Positions 25,975 through 38,352 are shown, numbered from the stretch's first letter. The stretch is DNA of 64,000 nucleotides from JAUSIF01 sp963711595 (GCA_963711595.1 CAVQER010000006.1:309593-373592); one strand, 5' to 3'. Made by a program: numbers and translations. Notes: generated from the letters alone by a model not told the origin.

Positions 25975-26865
25975 TCAATACCGCCAGCGCTGCGCATTGG
26001 AGACGAGGAAGTCGCGGAACACCTGCACACGCGCAACCGCGCGCATTTCATCTGGATAGACGAAATAGGCATCGAGCTCCGGCGCCGCCGCGTCGGCAAA
26101 AAGCTGCACGAGACCTTCCGAACTTTCCACCAAATAGTCGGGCAACGTCGCAATGCCGACACTCTGCTCGCAAGCCTGTTTGAGGCCCACGACATTGTTC
26201 ACGACGAGCGCGGGCTGCCGCGGCTCGCCCGCCGGACGTCCGGTTTCCCGCAGCCAGTTCAGCCGTTCGTAGTACGAGGGCATCGGTCCGCCGATCAGCA
26301 GGATGCGATGACTGTTCAGCTCTTCCGGCGATCGCGGGTGCCCGTGCCGCTTGAGATACTCGGCGGTGGCGTAGGCGTGGAAATGCACGGTGAACAATTT
26401 TCGCTGCACGAGGTCCGGCTGCACCGGCTGCCACAACCGGATCGCCACGTCTGCCTCGCGCATCGAGAGATCGAGCTCCTCGTCCGACAAGATCAGCTGA
26501 ATGCGGATGTCGGGGTAGAGATCGAAGAACTCGCCGAGGCGCGGGCTGAGCCAGTAGCTGCCGAGCCCGATCGCGGTCGTCACCTTCAGTTCGCCGTTCG
26601 GCTTCTCCTTGCTGTCCGAAAGCATGGTGCGCACGGTCTCGAGCTTCATGAAGACTTCATGCGCCGTACGGAAAAGCAGCTCGCCCTGCTCCGTCAGGAT
26701 CAGCCCGCGCGCGTGGCGGTGGAACAGAGGAACTTTCAATTCCTGCTCGAGCGCCGAAATCTGCCGGCTCACCGCCGACTGCGAAAGTCCCAGCGTCTCG
26801 CCCGCGTGCGTAAAGCTGCCCGCGTCGGCGACAACGTGAAAAACCTTAAGCTTGTCCCAGTCCAT
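25975..26865 (-). CDS. LysR-family transcriptional regulator
   Basis: A 296-residue LysR protein. The winged helix is MDWDKLKVFHVVADAGSFTH then AGETLGLSQSAVSRQISALE; the effector domain starts near residue 90 (GELKVTTAIGLGSYWLSPRL). It begins 10 bases after the trxB stop on the same strand, so it is cotranscribed with trxB, an arrangement I recall from related genomes. Effector and targets are unknown; control of the thioredoxin system is a natural guess. Confidence 0.9.
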   Translation of the reverse strand: MDWDKLKVFHVVADAGSFTHAGETLGLSQSAVSRQISALEQELKVPLFHRHARGLILTEQGELLFRTAHEVFMKLETVRTMLSDSKEKPNGELKVTTAIGLGSYWLSPRLGEFFDLYPDIRIQLILSDEELDLSMREADVAIRLWQPVQPDLVQRKLFTVHFHAYATAEYLKRHGHPRSPEELNSHRILLIGGPMPSYYERLNWLRETGRPAGEPRQPALVVNNVVGLKQACEQSVGIATLPDYLVESSEGLVQLFADAAAPELDAYFVYPDEMRAVARVQVFRDFLVSNAQRWRY

Positions 26866-26875
26866 CGTCGCGCGG

Positions 26876-27844
26876 CTACTCTGCCGCTGCTCTGGTGCGC
26901 ACCGACGCCTCGTGCGCGAGGAAGCGTTCGGCTTCTAGCGCCGCCATGCATCCCAACCCGGCCGCGGTCACCGCCTGCCGATACACATCGTCCGTCACGT
27001 CTCCGGCCGCGAACACGCCCGGAACGGAAGTCACAGTCGAGTCCGCCGCCGTCCAGACGTATCCGTTCGGCTTCATCTTCAGTTGGTCCTTAACGAGCTC
27101 GGTCGAAGGCTGGTGGCCGATTGCGACGAATACGCCATCGAAGCGCTTCTCAACCACCTCCTCCGTCTTGACGTTCCGCAAGGCAAGGCCACTGACCTTG
27201 CGCGGATTGTCGGTGCCGAGAACGGCCTCGACCACTGAATCCCAGATCAGCTCGACCTTCGGATTCTTGAACAGCCGCTCCTGCAGGATCTTTTCGGCGC
27301 GCAGCGCATCGCGTCGGTGGATCAGCGTCACCTTCGATGCGAAGTTGGTGAGGAACAGCGCCTCCTCGACCGCGGTATTGCCGCCGCCGATCACTGCCAC
27401 TTCCTTTTCACGAAAGAAGAAGCCGTCGCAGGTAGCGCACGCCGACAAGCCGTAACCGCGGAATTTTTCTTCGGACGGAAGCTCGAGCCATTTGGCCTGC
27501 GCGCCGGTCGCCAGCACGACCGCGTCGGCGAGAAACACCGCGCCGGAATCGCATTCTAGCCGGAACGGACGACGGGTGAGGTCGAGCCTGGAGACATGGT
27601 CGGCGACCATTCGCGTGCCGACGTGTTCCGCCTGGGCGCGCATCTGCTCCATGAGCCACGGGCCCTGGATCACGTCCGCAAAACCCGGATAATTCTCGAC
27701 GTCCGTCGTCACCGTCATCTGCCCGCCCGGTTGCGGGCCGGCGATCAGCACCGGCTCAAGCATCGCGCGCGCCGCGTAGATTGCGGCGGTATAGCCGGCC
27801 GGGCCGGAGCCGATGATCACGAGACGCACGTGCTCGCTCGCCAT
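26876..27844 (-). CDS. trxB: Thioredoxin reductase (NADPH)
   Basis: A 322-residue flavoprotein that reduces thioredoxin with NADPH. It shows the FAD GxGxxG (VIIGSGPAGYTAAIYAARA), the redox CxxC in LSACATCDGFFFREKE, the NADPH-binding VAVIGGGNTAVEEALFLTNF, and the C-terminal FAD motif GVFAAGDVTDDVYRQAVTAA. ATG at 27844 follows a GAGGC site; the frame is open to 27913 without family sequence. The LysR gene follows in the same transcript; lrp is divergent. Confidence 0.95.
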   Translation of the reverse strand: MASEHVRLVIIGSGPAGYTAAIYAARAMLEPVLIAGPQPGGQMTVTTDVENYPGFADVIQGPWLMEQMRAQAEHVGTRMVADHVSRLDLTRRPFRLECDSGAVFLADAVVLATGAQAKWLELPSEEKFRGYGLSACATCDGFFFREKEVAVIGGGNTAVEEALFLTNFASKVTLIHRRDALRAEKILQERLFKNPKVELIWDSVVEAVLGTDNPRKVSGLALRNVKTEEVVEKRFDGVFVAIGHQPSTELVKDQLKMKPNGYVWTAADSTVTSVPGVFAAGDVTDDVYRQAVTAAGLGCMAALEAERFLAHEASVRTRAAAE

Positions 27845-28078
27845 GATTGCCTCGGAGAGAAACGCTGGCAGGACGTAAGATATGGCGTGCCGGGGGCCTT
27901 CGTGCAAACCCACGGCAAGGCCTGTCCCCCGCGCATTTTTTCATGTTTTCCCTTCACAGAATCGTCATTCCGGCCGTCGCAAATCCGATCCGCGCGCCGA
28001 CGCTCGCTCGCTTGCACCTCGCGTCTCGCGCGACTAGCGTCCCACCGCCCAATAACGGGGGCGGACGAAGGACGGCGA

Positions 28079-28561
28079 ATGCGGGGCCGGCTCGACGCGA
28101 TCGACTGGAAGATTCTGCAGGAACTGCAGCGCGACGGGCGTATCACCAATGTGGAGCTCTCGCGCCGCGTGGGCATCTCTGCGCCGCCGTGCTTGCGCCG
28201 CATGCGAGCGCTGGAAAAGGCCGGCATCATCCGCGGCTATCGCGCGCTGCTCGACGAAAAAGCGCTTGGCTACGAAGTTACTGTCTTCGCGATGGTGCAC
28301 CTCGTAAGCCAGGCGGAGAGCGATCTCGCGGCGTTCGAGAAGCGCGTACGCAACTGGCCGATCGTGCGCGAGTGCTGGATGCTGTCGGGCGAGGTCGATT
28401 TCATCCTGAAGTGCGTCGCGCCCGACCTTGCCACATTCCAGAAGTTCGTCTCCGAGCTGACTTCGGCAGCCAATGTGCGGAACGTGAAGACCGCGCTGAC
28501 CCTTCGCCGCTCCAAAGACGAAGCGATGGTCCCACTCGAACTCGAGACGCCGGCGGGCTAG
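28079..28561 (+). CDS. Lrp/AsnC-family transcriptional regulator
   Basis: A 160-residue regulator. The helix-turn-helix is DAIDWKILQELQRDGRITNV then ELSRRVGISAPPCLRRMRAL; the RAM ligand-binding domain follows (EVTVFAMVHLVSQAESDLAA, ECWMLSGEVDFILKCVAPDL). The start chosen at 28079 fits the family length; the frame runs far upstream over the trxB promoter region. Members sense amino acids; the ligand here is unknown. It converges on the next gene, 4 bases between stops. Confidence 0.9.
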   Translation: MRGRLDAIDWKILQELQRDGRITNVELSRRVGISAPPCLRRMRALEKAGIIRGYRALLDEKALGYEVTVFAMVHLVSQAESDLAAFEKRVRNWPIVRECWMLSGEVDFILKCVAPDLATFQKFVSELTSAANVRNVKTALTLRRSKDEAMVPLELETPAG

Positions 28562-28565
28562 CGCT

Positions 28566-29036
28566 TCAGACCCGCCGCTTGATCCAGCTTGCAAAGCTGT
28601 CTGCGATCGCGATCAGCCGCCGCACTTCGTTGTCCGGGTTGTACCAGGCACCACCGCTGCTGGATGCCTGCGTCACAAGCATCGGAAACGCCTGGCCACC
28701 GGCGATGACTTCACCCTCGAGGTAGTCCGACGGCACGCCACCACCGCGTTCAACTCCGGTGTACGAGGAGAGCTGAACGGAATGCACGCGCGCGGTCAGC
28801 ACCGGCCCGCCGCGGCCGATACGGCCGGCAAGCTCGCGCTGCAGTGAAGCCTGAAGTCGCGGGCCGACGACCGATGCGGCGGCGGCGGCGCCCCGCGCTT
28901 GCAGCGGTTTCGTATCGACGACGATGCGGCTGAACGTCTGGCCCTGCGCCGCGGCGCCTCTCCCGAGCCAAGCCGGAAGGGAAAGCCCGGCGGCAAGCGC
29001 TGCCAGACCCGAAAGGAATACGCGACGGTTCATCAA
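28566..29036 (-). CDS. Exported protein with Tat-like signal, unknown function
   Basis: A 156-residue protein. The start MMNRRVFLSGLAALAAGLSL looks like a Tat or lipid-free Sec signal ending near GAAAQ. The mature part is a small alpha/beta domain (IVVDTKPLQARGAAAAASVV, LTARVHSVQLSSYTGVE, EVIAGGQAFPMLVTQAS). I recognise no family. ATG at 29036 follows GGAGGATTTG. It converges with the lrp gene. Confidence 0.7.
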   Translation of the reverse strand: MMNRRVFLSGLAALAAGLSLPAWLGRGAAAQGQTFSRIVVDTKPLQARGAAAAASVVGPRLQASLQRELAGRIGRGGPVLTARVHSVQLSSYTGVERGGGVPSDYLEGEVIAGGQAFPMLVTQASSSGGAWYNPDNEVRRLIAIADSFASWIKRRV

Positions 29037-29190
29037 ATCCTCCGTAATTTATCCGCTCATTCCCGTTCTGCGCTGGCGAGCGAAGCGAGCGGCCAGCGCA
29101 GTATCTTAACAGTGCCGCGCCGGGCACTCCCCCTCAACCGGGCTCATCGGCGCGGCTAGCGGGAATCTAGACCAGAGATAGTGGCTACCA

Positions 29191-29222
29191 TTCTGGGTCC
29201 CCGCTTCCGCGGGGACGAACGG
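29191..29222. repeat. Intergenic palindromic repeat, family B half-unit
   Basis: TGGGTCCCCGCTTCCGCGGGG (shown by its arms CCCCGC and GCGGGG) followed by ACGAACGGA. The same unit recurs at 34963, 44598, 53384, 55669 and 58541. The preceding bases 29060-29105 hold a second hairpin, CTGCGCTGGC...GCCAGCGCAG. Confidence 0.8.
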
Positions 29223-29230
29223 AAAATTTT

Positions 29231-29704
29231 TCAGCGCCAGTCGACCTTCAGCACTTCGTAGGCTTTCGCGCCTTTCGGCGTGTTCACCTCGACGGAGGCA
29301 CCCTTCTTCTTGCCGATCAGCGCCTTGCCGAGCGGCGAGGTGATCGAGATGCGGCCGGCCTTGGCGTCGGCTTCGGTCTCGCCCACGATCTGCCAGACCT
29401 TCTTCTCGTCGGTGTCCTCGTCGACAAGGGTCACCGTCGCGCCGAACGTGATCGTGTCGCCCTTGAGCTTGGACACGTCGATCACCTCGGCGCGCGAAAT
29501 CTTGTCCTCGAGCTCCGCGATGCGGCCCTCGTTGAGTGACTGCGTTTCCTTCGCCGCGTGATACTCCGCGTTCTCCGCGAGATCGCCGTGGCCGCGCGCC
29601 TCTGTGATTTGCTGGATGATGCGCGGCCGCTCGACCGTCTGGCGGTGGCGCAATTCGGCTTCGAGGGCGGCGTAACCTGAAGCCGTCATCGGGATCTTTT
29701 CCAT
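29231..29704 (-). CDS. greA: Transcription elongation factor GreA
   Basis: A 157-residue factor that rescues backtracked RNA polymerase by stimulating transcript cleavage. The N-terminal coiled coil carries the acidic tip (RGHGDLAENAEYHAAKETQ) and the C-terminal FKBP-like domain ends SPLGKALIGKKKGASVEVNT. Length and order are standard. It lies downstream of carB on the same strand with 140 bases between, in which I see only a CGG/CTG-rich stretch. Confidence 0.96.
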   Translation of the reverse strand: MEKIPMTASGYAALEAELRHRQTVERPRIIQQITEARGHGDLAENAEYHAAKETQSLNEGRIAELEDKISRAEVIDVSKLKGDTITFGATVTLVDEDTDEKKVWQIVGETEADAKAGRISITSPLGKALIGKKKGASVEVNTPKGAKAYEVLKVDWR

Positions 29705-29844
29705 TTTCCTCGTCTCCTCACCCGGCCGGCCCGTGATCCGGCCGAGTCAGTAAAATCCGCCGCCGCGCGCCCGGAACGACCGGCCGCCGCGACCGCGGAA
29801 CGGATTACGAACACCGCCGCTGCTGCTGCTGCGACCCGAGCGAA

Positions 29845-33111
<3,267 letters not shown>

Positions 33112-33128
33112 CGGTCCCCTGGGCACAT

Positions 33129-33157
33129 AAAAAAAGGCCGCGCTGACGCGCGTCCTT
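33129..33157 (-). terminator. Hairpin with T-run just upstream of carB (terminator or attenuator)
   Basis: On the minus strand AAGGACGCGC, loop GTCA, GCGCGGCCTT (one mismatch) is followed by seven T in all, ending 17 bases before the carB ATG. It may end the transcript from the cupin gene upstream or act as an attenuator in the carB leader. The 180 bases between it and the cupin stop hold no gene I can see. Confidence 0.6.
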
Positions 33158-33341
33158 TCTGCCCCACGCGGTCGGCGCCTGTTCCGGCGAAGTGGGTTAC
33201 CGGTTCGCCGCCAAGAACATGCGCCAACAGGAAATCTCTGGGCATGAAAGCCCGCCGCGGCGGCACGGTCTTAGACCAGATTCGCGCAGTACGAAAGGGC
33301 GGAACGGCCGCAGTGCGAACCTGGCACCTGCGCCTTGCGTC

Positions 33342-33848
33342 CTATTTCCACAGTTCGGTCAGTGGACCCGAAGCGCCAAGCACGGGATCGCTCTGCGGCA
33401 ACGGAACATGCCCGATGCGCTCGATCGCCGCCGCCTTTTTCTTCGGCTCGTCCTCGCGGATCAAGTCCCAGTCCTGACCCGGCGGATAGGCGCCGACGAC
33501 AAGCAAGTCGTCGCTGCCTTCAATGCGTTTGTGACCCGTGCCGGCCGGAAGCACCACGACGTCGCCCGCCTCCAGCAGAAACTCCTCGCCGCTTTCCCCG
33601 CCGAGGATCACGCGCACGCGGCCACGCGCGATGCCGAGCACCTCGTGCGCGGTCGAGTGGTAGTGATGAAACGGGTAGATGCCGTCGCGCCACTGCGGCG
33701 GCCACTGGTTCTCGTCGAACACGCGTTCGATCGCGGCGGGCGGATCGTTGTCGAGCTTGATGGCCGACTTGTAGACCAGCACCGGCAGGTCGGGATTGTT
33801 CGGAATGGCGCCGGCGTCCTTGAAGCGAACGATCTTGGGTTTCGTCAT
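33342..33848 (-). CDS. Cupin-domain protein
   Basis: A 168-residue single-domain cupin. The two cupin motifs are present: YPFHHYHSTAHEVLGIARGR (His ligands, Glu) with VRVILGG, and EFLLEAGDVVVLPAGTGHKR with its His. Such proteins bind a metal and act as isomerases, dioxygenases or ligand sensors; this one is not assigned. The ATG at 33848 lacks a strong ribosome site. It lies between carB and a DUF6653-like gene on the same strand. Confidence 0.85.
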   Translation of the reverse strand: MTKPKIVRFKDAGAIPNNPDLPVLVYKSAIKLDNDPPAAIERVFDENQWPPQWRDGIYPFHHYHSTAHEVLGIARGRVRVILGGESGEEFLLEAGDVVVLPAGTGHKRIEGSDDLLVVGAYPPGQDWDLIREDEPKKKAAAIERIGHVPLPQSDPVLGASGPLTELWK

Positions 33849-33884
33849 GATCCGAGAACTTTGGCAACCGCGATCCGGTTCCTA

Positions 33885-33928
33885 GCGCGTGATCCCGAAA
33901 AGTGGAAACCGGGAAAAGATCACGCGCA
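33885..33928. repeat. Intergenic palindromic repeat, family D (GTGATCCCGAAAAGTGGAAA type)
   Basis: GCGTGATCCCGAAAAGTGG ... CCGGGAAAAGATCACGCG forms an imperfect inverted repeat of a kind common between genes of rhizobia. A related copy lies at 50503-50572 ahead of rpoD. Confidence 0.7.
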
Positions 33929-33934
33929 ACACCT

Positions 33935-34456
33935 TTAACGCAACCAGCTTCGATATTCAGGAACCTCGCGGCTCATATCCTCATAGAGCCAGACCATCCG
34001 GTCGACGAACCACAGCTTGCAGAGAAGCGTCGCGAGCCCACCGATGAGGAAAGCCGTGGGCTCGGCCGTGAGCAGTCCGGCACCCATCAGGAGCGCGCCG
34101 ACCCCGGATCCGATGCTCAACAGTTGCGCGGCGTTCGCATGATAAACCGGAATTGGATGTGCTTCGCGCAGGAGGAAAACCCGCTCGCCCATGACGGCAC
34201 GCGACGCCCAACTCCTCGTTGAGGCCGGCGGTGGAAATGCACGCGGATTGAGCGCGAGCCAGCCGGCGACGACTACGAGCGGAAGGAGTGACCAGGCTCC
34301 CCACCAGTGGAAACTCCACAATACGAACATCAGCACCGGCCAGGTCGCGAGCCGCGTCCAGACGCTCCAAGGATTCGCGTGGCGCTCCCAGGCATCGTCG
34401 TCCATGCCGAACAACGAGGCGATGGAGCCTGAGAATCCGCTGAACCCTTCGAACAT
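33935..34456 (-). CDS. DUF6653-like membrane protein
   Basis: A 173-residue protein: MDDDAWERHANPWSVWTRLA at the start of the domain, then hydrophobic helices (WPVLMFVLWSFHWWGAWSLL and a Gly-rich pair near residues 110-145), VMGERVFLLR and a C-terminal LWFVDRMVWLYEDMSREVPE. The HANPWSVWTR and RMVWLYEDM elements are those I associate with DUF6653; function unknown. ATG at 34456 is chosen; upstream sequence in this frame lies under the next gene. Confidence 0.75.
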   Translation of the reverse strand: MFEGFSGFSGSIASLFGMDDDAWERHANPWSVWTRLATWPVLMFVLWSFHWWGAWSLLPLVVVAGWLALNPRAFPPPASTRSWASRAVMGERVFLLREAHPIPVYHANAAQLLSIGSGVGALLMGAGLLTAEPTAFLIGGLATLLCKLWFVDRMVWLYEDMSREVPEYRSWLR

Positions 34457-34494
34457 TTGCTTCTGCCAGACTAGCTGCCGTCCGGAACCGCACG

Positions 34495-34953
34495 TCAAAC
34501 CCAGCGGCGCACGCGATCTTTGTAGTCGAGGTAGCCGCGCCCGAACTTGCCTTCGAGATAGGCTTCCTCGCGCGCGACCACGCCGTAACGCAGTACGAAA
34601 TAGAATGCGATCAGAGTGACAATAATCCAGAGGGTGTTGAACGCGATGGCAATACCCACCAGGCCGAGCAGCATGCCGAGATAGATCGGATTTCGTGTGA
34701 AGCCGAAAGGGCCGCTCGAGACGATCGCCGTGGTCGGCTTTACGGTTTCGACTGCCGTCCCCGCCCTGCGGATTGTAGTGATTGCCCAGATCACGAGCGC
34801 GAAAGCCGCGGCGAACACGACGCCGCCGATCCACGTACCCGGAACGGACGCGGGCACGAACGGCAGAGGATAGATCCAGTTCAGGCCGAGGCCGACAACG
34901 ATCGCGAGCGCCAACACGAGCGGCGGACGAACGACAGCGTTGGAGTTATCCAT
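34495..34953 (-). CDS. Isoprenylcysteine carboxyl methyltransferase (ICMT/PEMT)-family membrane protein
   Basis: A 152-residue protein with four to five membrane helices and the C-terminal methyltransferase signature: GPFGFTRNPIYLGMLLGLVG (the R-H/N-P-x-Y motif for SAM and lipid) and VAREEAYLEGKFGRGYLDYK (the E-E ... Y motif). The substrate is unknown; bacterial members modify small lipids or thiols. ATG at 34953 follows GGAGACAA. It lies 38 bases upstream of the DUF6653 gene. Confidence 0.85.
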   Translation of the reverse strand: MDNSNAVVRPPLVLALAIVVGLGLNWIYPLPFVPASVPGTWIGGVVFAAAFALVIWAITTIRRAGTAVETVKPTTAIVSSGPFGFTRNPIYLGMLLGLVGIAIAFNTLWIIVTLIAFYFVLRYGVVAREEAYLEGKFGRGYLDYKDRVRRWV

Positions 34954-34962
34954 TTGTCTCCT

Positions 34963-35024
34963 CCGTTCGTCCTCGCGAAAGCAGGGACCCAGTGCTGGAT
35001 TCCCGCTTGCGTGGGAATGAGCGG
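34963..35024. repeat. Intergenic palindromic repeat, family B
   Basis: CGTTCGTCCTCGCGAAAGCAGGGACCCAGTGCTGGATTCCCGC...GCGGGAATGAGCGG in two hairpin halves, here given in outline. It sits between carA (stop at 35035) and the ICMT-family gene. Confidence 0.8.
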
Positions 35025-35034
35025 AACTAGGTGC

Positions 35035-36225
35035 TTAGGTGCGCTTCCGCCCCTTCATCAACCCCACGAACCGTTCGAACAGATAGCGGCTATCGCGCGG
35101 ACCGGGAGACGCCTCCGGATGATACTGCACCGAGAACACGGGCTTCCCTTTGAGCTGGATTCCCGCGTTCGAGCCGTCGAACAGCGACACGTGCGTTTCC
35201 TCCGCATCCTTCGGCAGGCTCGCGCGATCCACGGCAAAGCCGTGGTTCATCGACGTGATCTCGACCTTGCCGGTGGTGAGGTCCTTCACCGGGTGGTTCG
35301 CGCCGTGGTGGCCCTGATGCATCTTCATGGTCTTGCCGCCGACCGCGAGGCCGAGCATCTGGTGGCCGAGGCAGATGCCGAACGTCGGCGTGCCGCTGTC
35401 GATGATCTTTCTGATCACCGGCACCGCGTACTCGCCGGTCGCAGCCGGATCGCCCGGGCCGTTCGAGAGGAACACGCCGTCCGGCTTCAGCGCGAGGATG
35501 TCTTCGGCGCTCGTCGTCGCCGGCACGACTGTCACCTTGCAGCCGTTCGCAGCGAGGAGCCGCAGGATGTTGCGCTTGATGCCGTAGTCGATCGCGACCA
35601 CGTTGTACTTCCCGTCCGTTTGCCGGCCGTAACCCTTGCCCCATTCCCAGGGCGTCTCGTCCCACGAATAGCGCTGGCCCGTCGTCACCATCGGCACGAG
35701 ATCCATGCCGATGAGGCCCGGCCACGCGCCCGCTTCCTTATGGAGCGCGTCGAGGTCGAACTTCCCGTCCGGCGCATGCGCGATCACCGCGTTCGGCATC
35801 CCCTTCTCGCGGATCATCGAGGTCAGCGCGCGCGTGTCGATGCCGGCGAGCCCGATGATGCCGCGCGCCTTCAGCCACTGATCGAGATGCCGCGCCGCGC
35901 GGTAGTTCGACGGATCGGTGATCGCCGATTGCAGGATCACCCCGCGCACGCCCGTGCTCGCCGCCATGTTCACGGTTTCAATGTCGTCGTCGTTCGTGCC
36001 GACATTGCCGATGTGCGGAAACGTGAAGGTGATGATCTGTCCGGCGTAGGAGGGGTCCGTTAGGATCTCCTGGTACCCGGTCATCGCCGTGTTGAAGCAG
36101 ACTTCGCCCACCGCGTGGCCGGTCGCGCCGAGGCCGAATCCCTCGAGCACCGTGCCGTCGGCGAGCACGAGAAGTGCGCTCGGAGTTGGCTCCGTCCAGC
36201 CGGAATCGTCTTGTTTGCGGGTCAT
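35035..36225 (-). CDS. carA: Carbamoyl-phosphate synthase small subunit (glutamine amidotransferase)
   Basis: A 396-residue subunit that releases ammonia from glutamine for CarB. The N-terminal CPSase domain includes LVLADGTVLEGFGLGATGHA and FNTAMTGYQEILTDPSYAGQ. The class I amidotransferase domain has the nucleophile Cys in PTFGICLGHQMLGLAVG, the HQGHHGANHPV segment and the His/Glu of VQYHPEASPGPRDS. Length and motifs are complete. It is divergent from yqeY. Confidence 0.97.
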   Translation of the reverse strand: MTRKQDDSGWTEPTPSALLVLADGTVLEGFGLGATGHAVGEVCFNTAMTGYQEILTDPSYAGQIITFTFPHIGNVGTNDDDIETVNMAASTGVRGVILQSAITDPSNYRAARHLDQWLKARGIIGLAGIDTRALTSMIREKGMPNAVIAHAPDGKFDLDALHKEAGAWPGLIGMDLVPMVTTGQRYSWDETPWEWGKGYGRQTDGKYNVVAIDYGIKRNILRLLAANGCKVTVVPATTSAEDILALKPDGVFLSNGPGDPAATGEYAVPVIRKIIDSGTPTFGICLGHQMLGLAVGGKTMKMHQGHHGANHPVKDLTTGKVEITSMNHGFAVDRASLPKDAEETHVSLFDGSNAGIQLKGKPVFSVQYHPEASPGPRDSRYLFERFVGLMKGRKRT

Positions 36226-36279
36226 CGGCGGCTTAGATAGCGGCGCAATAGTGCTCAGTCAAAAGCGACGCAGACGTGC

Positions 36280-36418
36280 TTTCCCTCTCCCCGTTTACGG
36301 GGAGAGGGTGGCGAGGCGCGAAGCGCCGAGCCGGGTGAGGGGCAGTCCGCGATGGCCCCTCACCCGGCTTCCTCGCTCCGCTCGGAAGCCGACCTCTCCC
36401 CGCGGGCGGGGAGAGGTG
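36280..36418. repeat. Intergenic palindromic repeats, family C (CTCTCCCC...GGGGAGAGG type)
   Basis: Two facing units: CCCTCTCCCCGTTTACGGGG then AGAGGGTGGCGAGGCGCGAA, and after GCCGGGTGAGGGGC an inverted copy ending CCTCTCCCCGCGGGCGGGGA. They fill most of the carA-yqeY divergent region. Other copies are at 36888 and 41625. Confidence 0.85.
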
Positions 36419-36435
36419 AAAAAGGGAAACCGGCA

Positions 36436-36885
36436 ATGCTCCGCGACAGGATCAACGACGGCGTGAAGGAAGCGATGAAGTCGGGCGACAAGCTGCGCGT
36501 CTCGACGCTCCGCCTCGTCAATGCGGCAATCAAGAATGCCGAGATCGACGCCCGCACGGCGAACAAGCCGTTCGGCGATGACGACCTGCTCGGCCTGCTG
36601 CAGAAAATGATCAAGCAACGCCAGGAATTGGTCGAGCTCTACGACAAGGGCAACCGCAAGGAGCTCGCCGATCAGGAGCGCGGCGAGATCAAGATCATCC
36701 AGGAATTCCTGCCGCAGCAGATGTCCGAGGCCGAGGCAAAGGCCGCGATCGCCGAGGTCATCAAGCAGGAAGGCGCGACCGGCATGAAGGACATGGGCAG
36801 GGTCATGGCCGCACTGAAGGCGGCCTATGCCGGCAAGATGGATTTCTCAAAGGTGAGTGCCCTGGTGAAGGGTCAGCTCGGATGA
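36436..36885 (+). CDS. GatB/YqeY domain protein
   Basis: A 149-residue helical protein similar to the C-terminal tRNA-binding domain of GatB. Family sequence: MLRDRINDGVKEAMKSGDKL, RVSTLRLVNAAIKNAEID, DLLGLLQKMIKQRQELVELY, then EIKIIQEFLPQQMSEAEAKA and GRVMAALKAAYAGKMDFSKV. The cellular role is not settled. In related genomes the gene lies between carA and dnaG-rpoD, as here, though dnaG is 12 kb away. The start at 36436 fits the family. Confidence 0.93.
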   Translation: MLRDRINDGVKEAMKSGDKLRVSTLRLVNAAIKNAEIDARTANKPFGDDDLLGLLQKMIKQRQELVELYDKGNRKELADQERGEIKIIQEFLPQQMSEAEAKAAIAEVIKQEGATGMKDMGRVMAALKAAYAGKMDFSKVSALVKGQLG

Positions 36886-36887
36886 CT

Positions 36888-37008
36888 TCCCTCTCCCCGC
36901 TTGCGGGGAGAGGGGTGAGGGGCGCACTCCTCATTGAGCCCCTCACCCGCCTCGCTCGCAAGAGCTCGCTCGGCACCCTCTCCCCGTTGAGACGGGGAGA
37001 GGGAAAAG
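36888..37008. repeat. Intergenic palindromic repeats, family C
   Basis: CTCTCCCCGCTTGCGGGGAG then AGGGGTGAGGGGCGCACTCC, a central CCCTCACCCGCCTCGCTCGC, and CTCTCCCCGTTGAGACGGGG AGAGG. Two outward-facing units lie between yqeY and the first hydrolase gene. Confidence 0.85.
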
Positions 37009-37009
37009 T

Positions 37010-38252
37010 TCAGCCACCCTTCCCTTCCTCTCCCAGAAAATCGCTGACCTCTTGTGCGAAGCGATCCCATGCCGGCTCGTGCGAGAGGATCAAGTGATTG
37101 TCGCTTTCCAGCGCAAGCAGGCGCGCGCCGGGAATCTCGCGCGCCAGCGCGAGTCCGAGCTTGAACGGAACCGGCAGGTCGCCGCGGCTGTGGACCACGA
37201 GGGTCGGCGCTTTCACTTGCGGCAACAGATCCCGGACGTCGATCACCCCGAACGTATCGATCAGGCGAATGGCGTTCTCGGGTGAGGTCGACGCGCGTTC
37301 AAGGTCGTTCCACCATTTCGCCTCTTCGTCGGTCGCGCCTGGCACGAAGAGCGACGTGAAGATCTGCCGGAAGGCCGGGTTGTCCTGCCCCCAGCCGTGC
37401 CGGACCAGCGTGAGCAGCGCCTCGAGTTGACTGATGAGCTTCACGCTGCCGCTCTTGCGCCAGCCCACGGAAAAACCCCCGTACAGGATCAGGCGCGATA
37501 CTCGATCCGGATGCCGGGTCGCGTAAGCGATCGAAACCGCTGCTCCCTGCGAAATGCCGAGCAGCGCGAAGCGCTCGAGGCCGAGCGTGTCCACCACGGT
37601 CTCGAGATCGCGCACGAATGCGTCGAACGAGATGTCCTTGACGTCCCAGTCGGACAGACCCGTCCCACGTTCGTCGTAGCGGACGAGCCGGCATCTTTCC
37701 GACAGCAGATTGAGCATTGGCGACCAGATCGGGCTCTGCCAGTCGAACTCGAGGTGATTGAGCCAGTTGGCGGTCTTGACGAGCGGGAGACCATCTCCGC
37801 TCGTGGCGAGCGCAAGGTTCACCCCGTCCGGCGTCCTGCAGAACGTGATTTCCTGCGGGATCGACGCCGACGCCGGCACCGGAACCGCGCCCAACAATTC
37901 CGGCTGCGTCGCCGCCGGCGCGGGGCGCGCCTGCTCGGGTGCTCCTTCATAGCACCTCGCCGACGAAGCGCAGGCCGCGCCGCGCGATCGTCTTGATGAA
38001 TTGTTGCTGCTCGCCGCTGTCGCCGATCGCTCGCCGTGCAGCGTTGACACGGTTGCTGAGCGTGGATTCCGACACGATGCGACCGTCCCAGACGTTCGCG
38101 AGCAGGTCATCCTTGCTTACGACGCGGTCGCGGTTGCGGATCAGATGCAAGATAAGGTCGAACACCTGCGGCTCAACATGAATCGCGTCGCCCGCGCGGC
38201 TGAGCTCGCGCCGGTCAGCGTCGATCGCGTAGTCGCCGAACAGAAACCGCAT
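37010..38252 (-). pseudogene. Winged-helix (OmpR/CadC type) DNA-binding domain fused to alpha/beta hydrolase, copy 1, frame break at the linker
   Basis: The N-terminal part (start ATG 38252, MRFLFGDYAIDADRRELSRA) is a Trans_reg_C winged helix with LILHLIRNRDRVVSKDDLLA and NRVNAARRAIGDSGEQQQFI, ending RGLRFVGEVL and TGA at 37949-37947. The hydrolase follows in the next frame: SGDGLPLVKTANWLNHLEFD, YDERGTGLSDWDVKDISFD, nucleophile in LLGISQGAAVSIAYATRHP, acid LVVHSRGDLPVPFK, His in ESDNHLILSHEPAW. Dropping one base at CTATGAAGG gives an uninterrupted VGEVL-EGAPEQARPAP linker of about 40 residues. The tandem copy has its own break in the same linker. A split two-gene reading would need a TTG or GTG start without a clear ribosome site. 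Confidence 0.75.
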
Positions 38253-38352
38253 TTGCGGATGCCCTGCCACGGCTTGCATGTGGCCCGCTCAAATGGCGGT
38301 TTTCGGACATAAAAATCAAGCTCTGCGTCGCGGGCGCAACGATCGCAAAGGT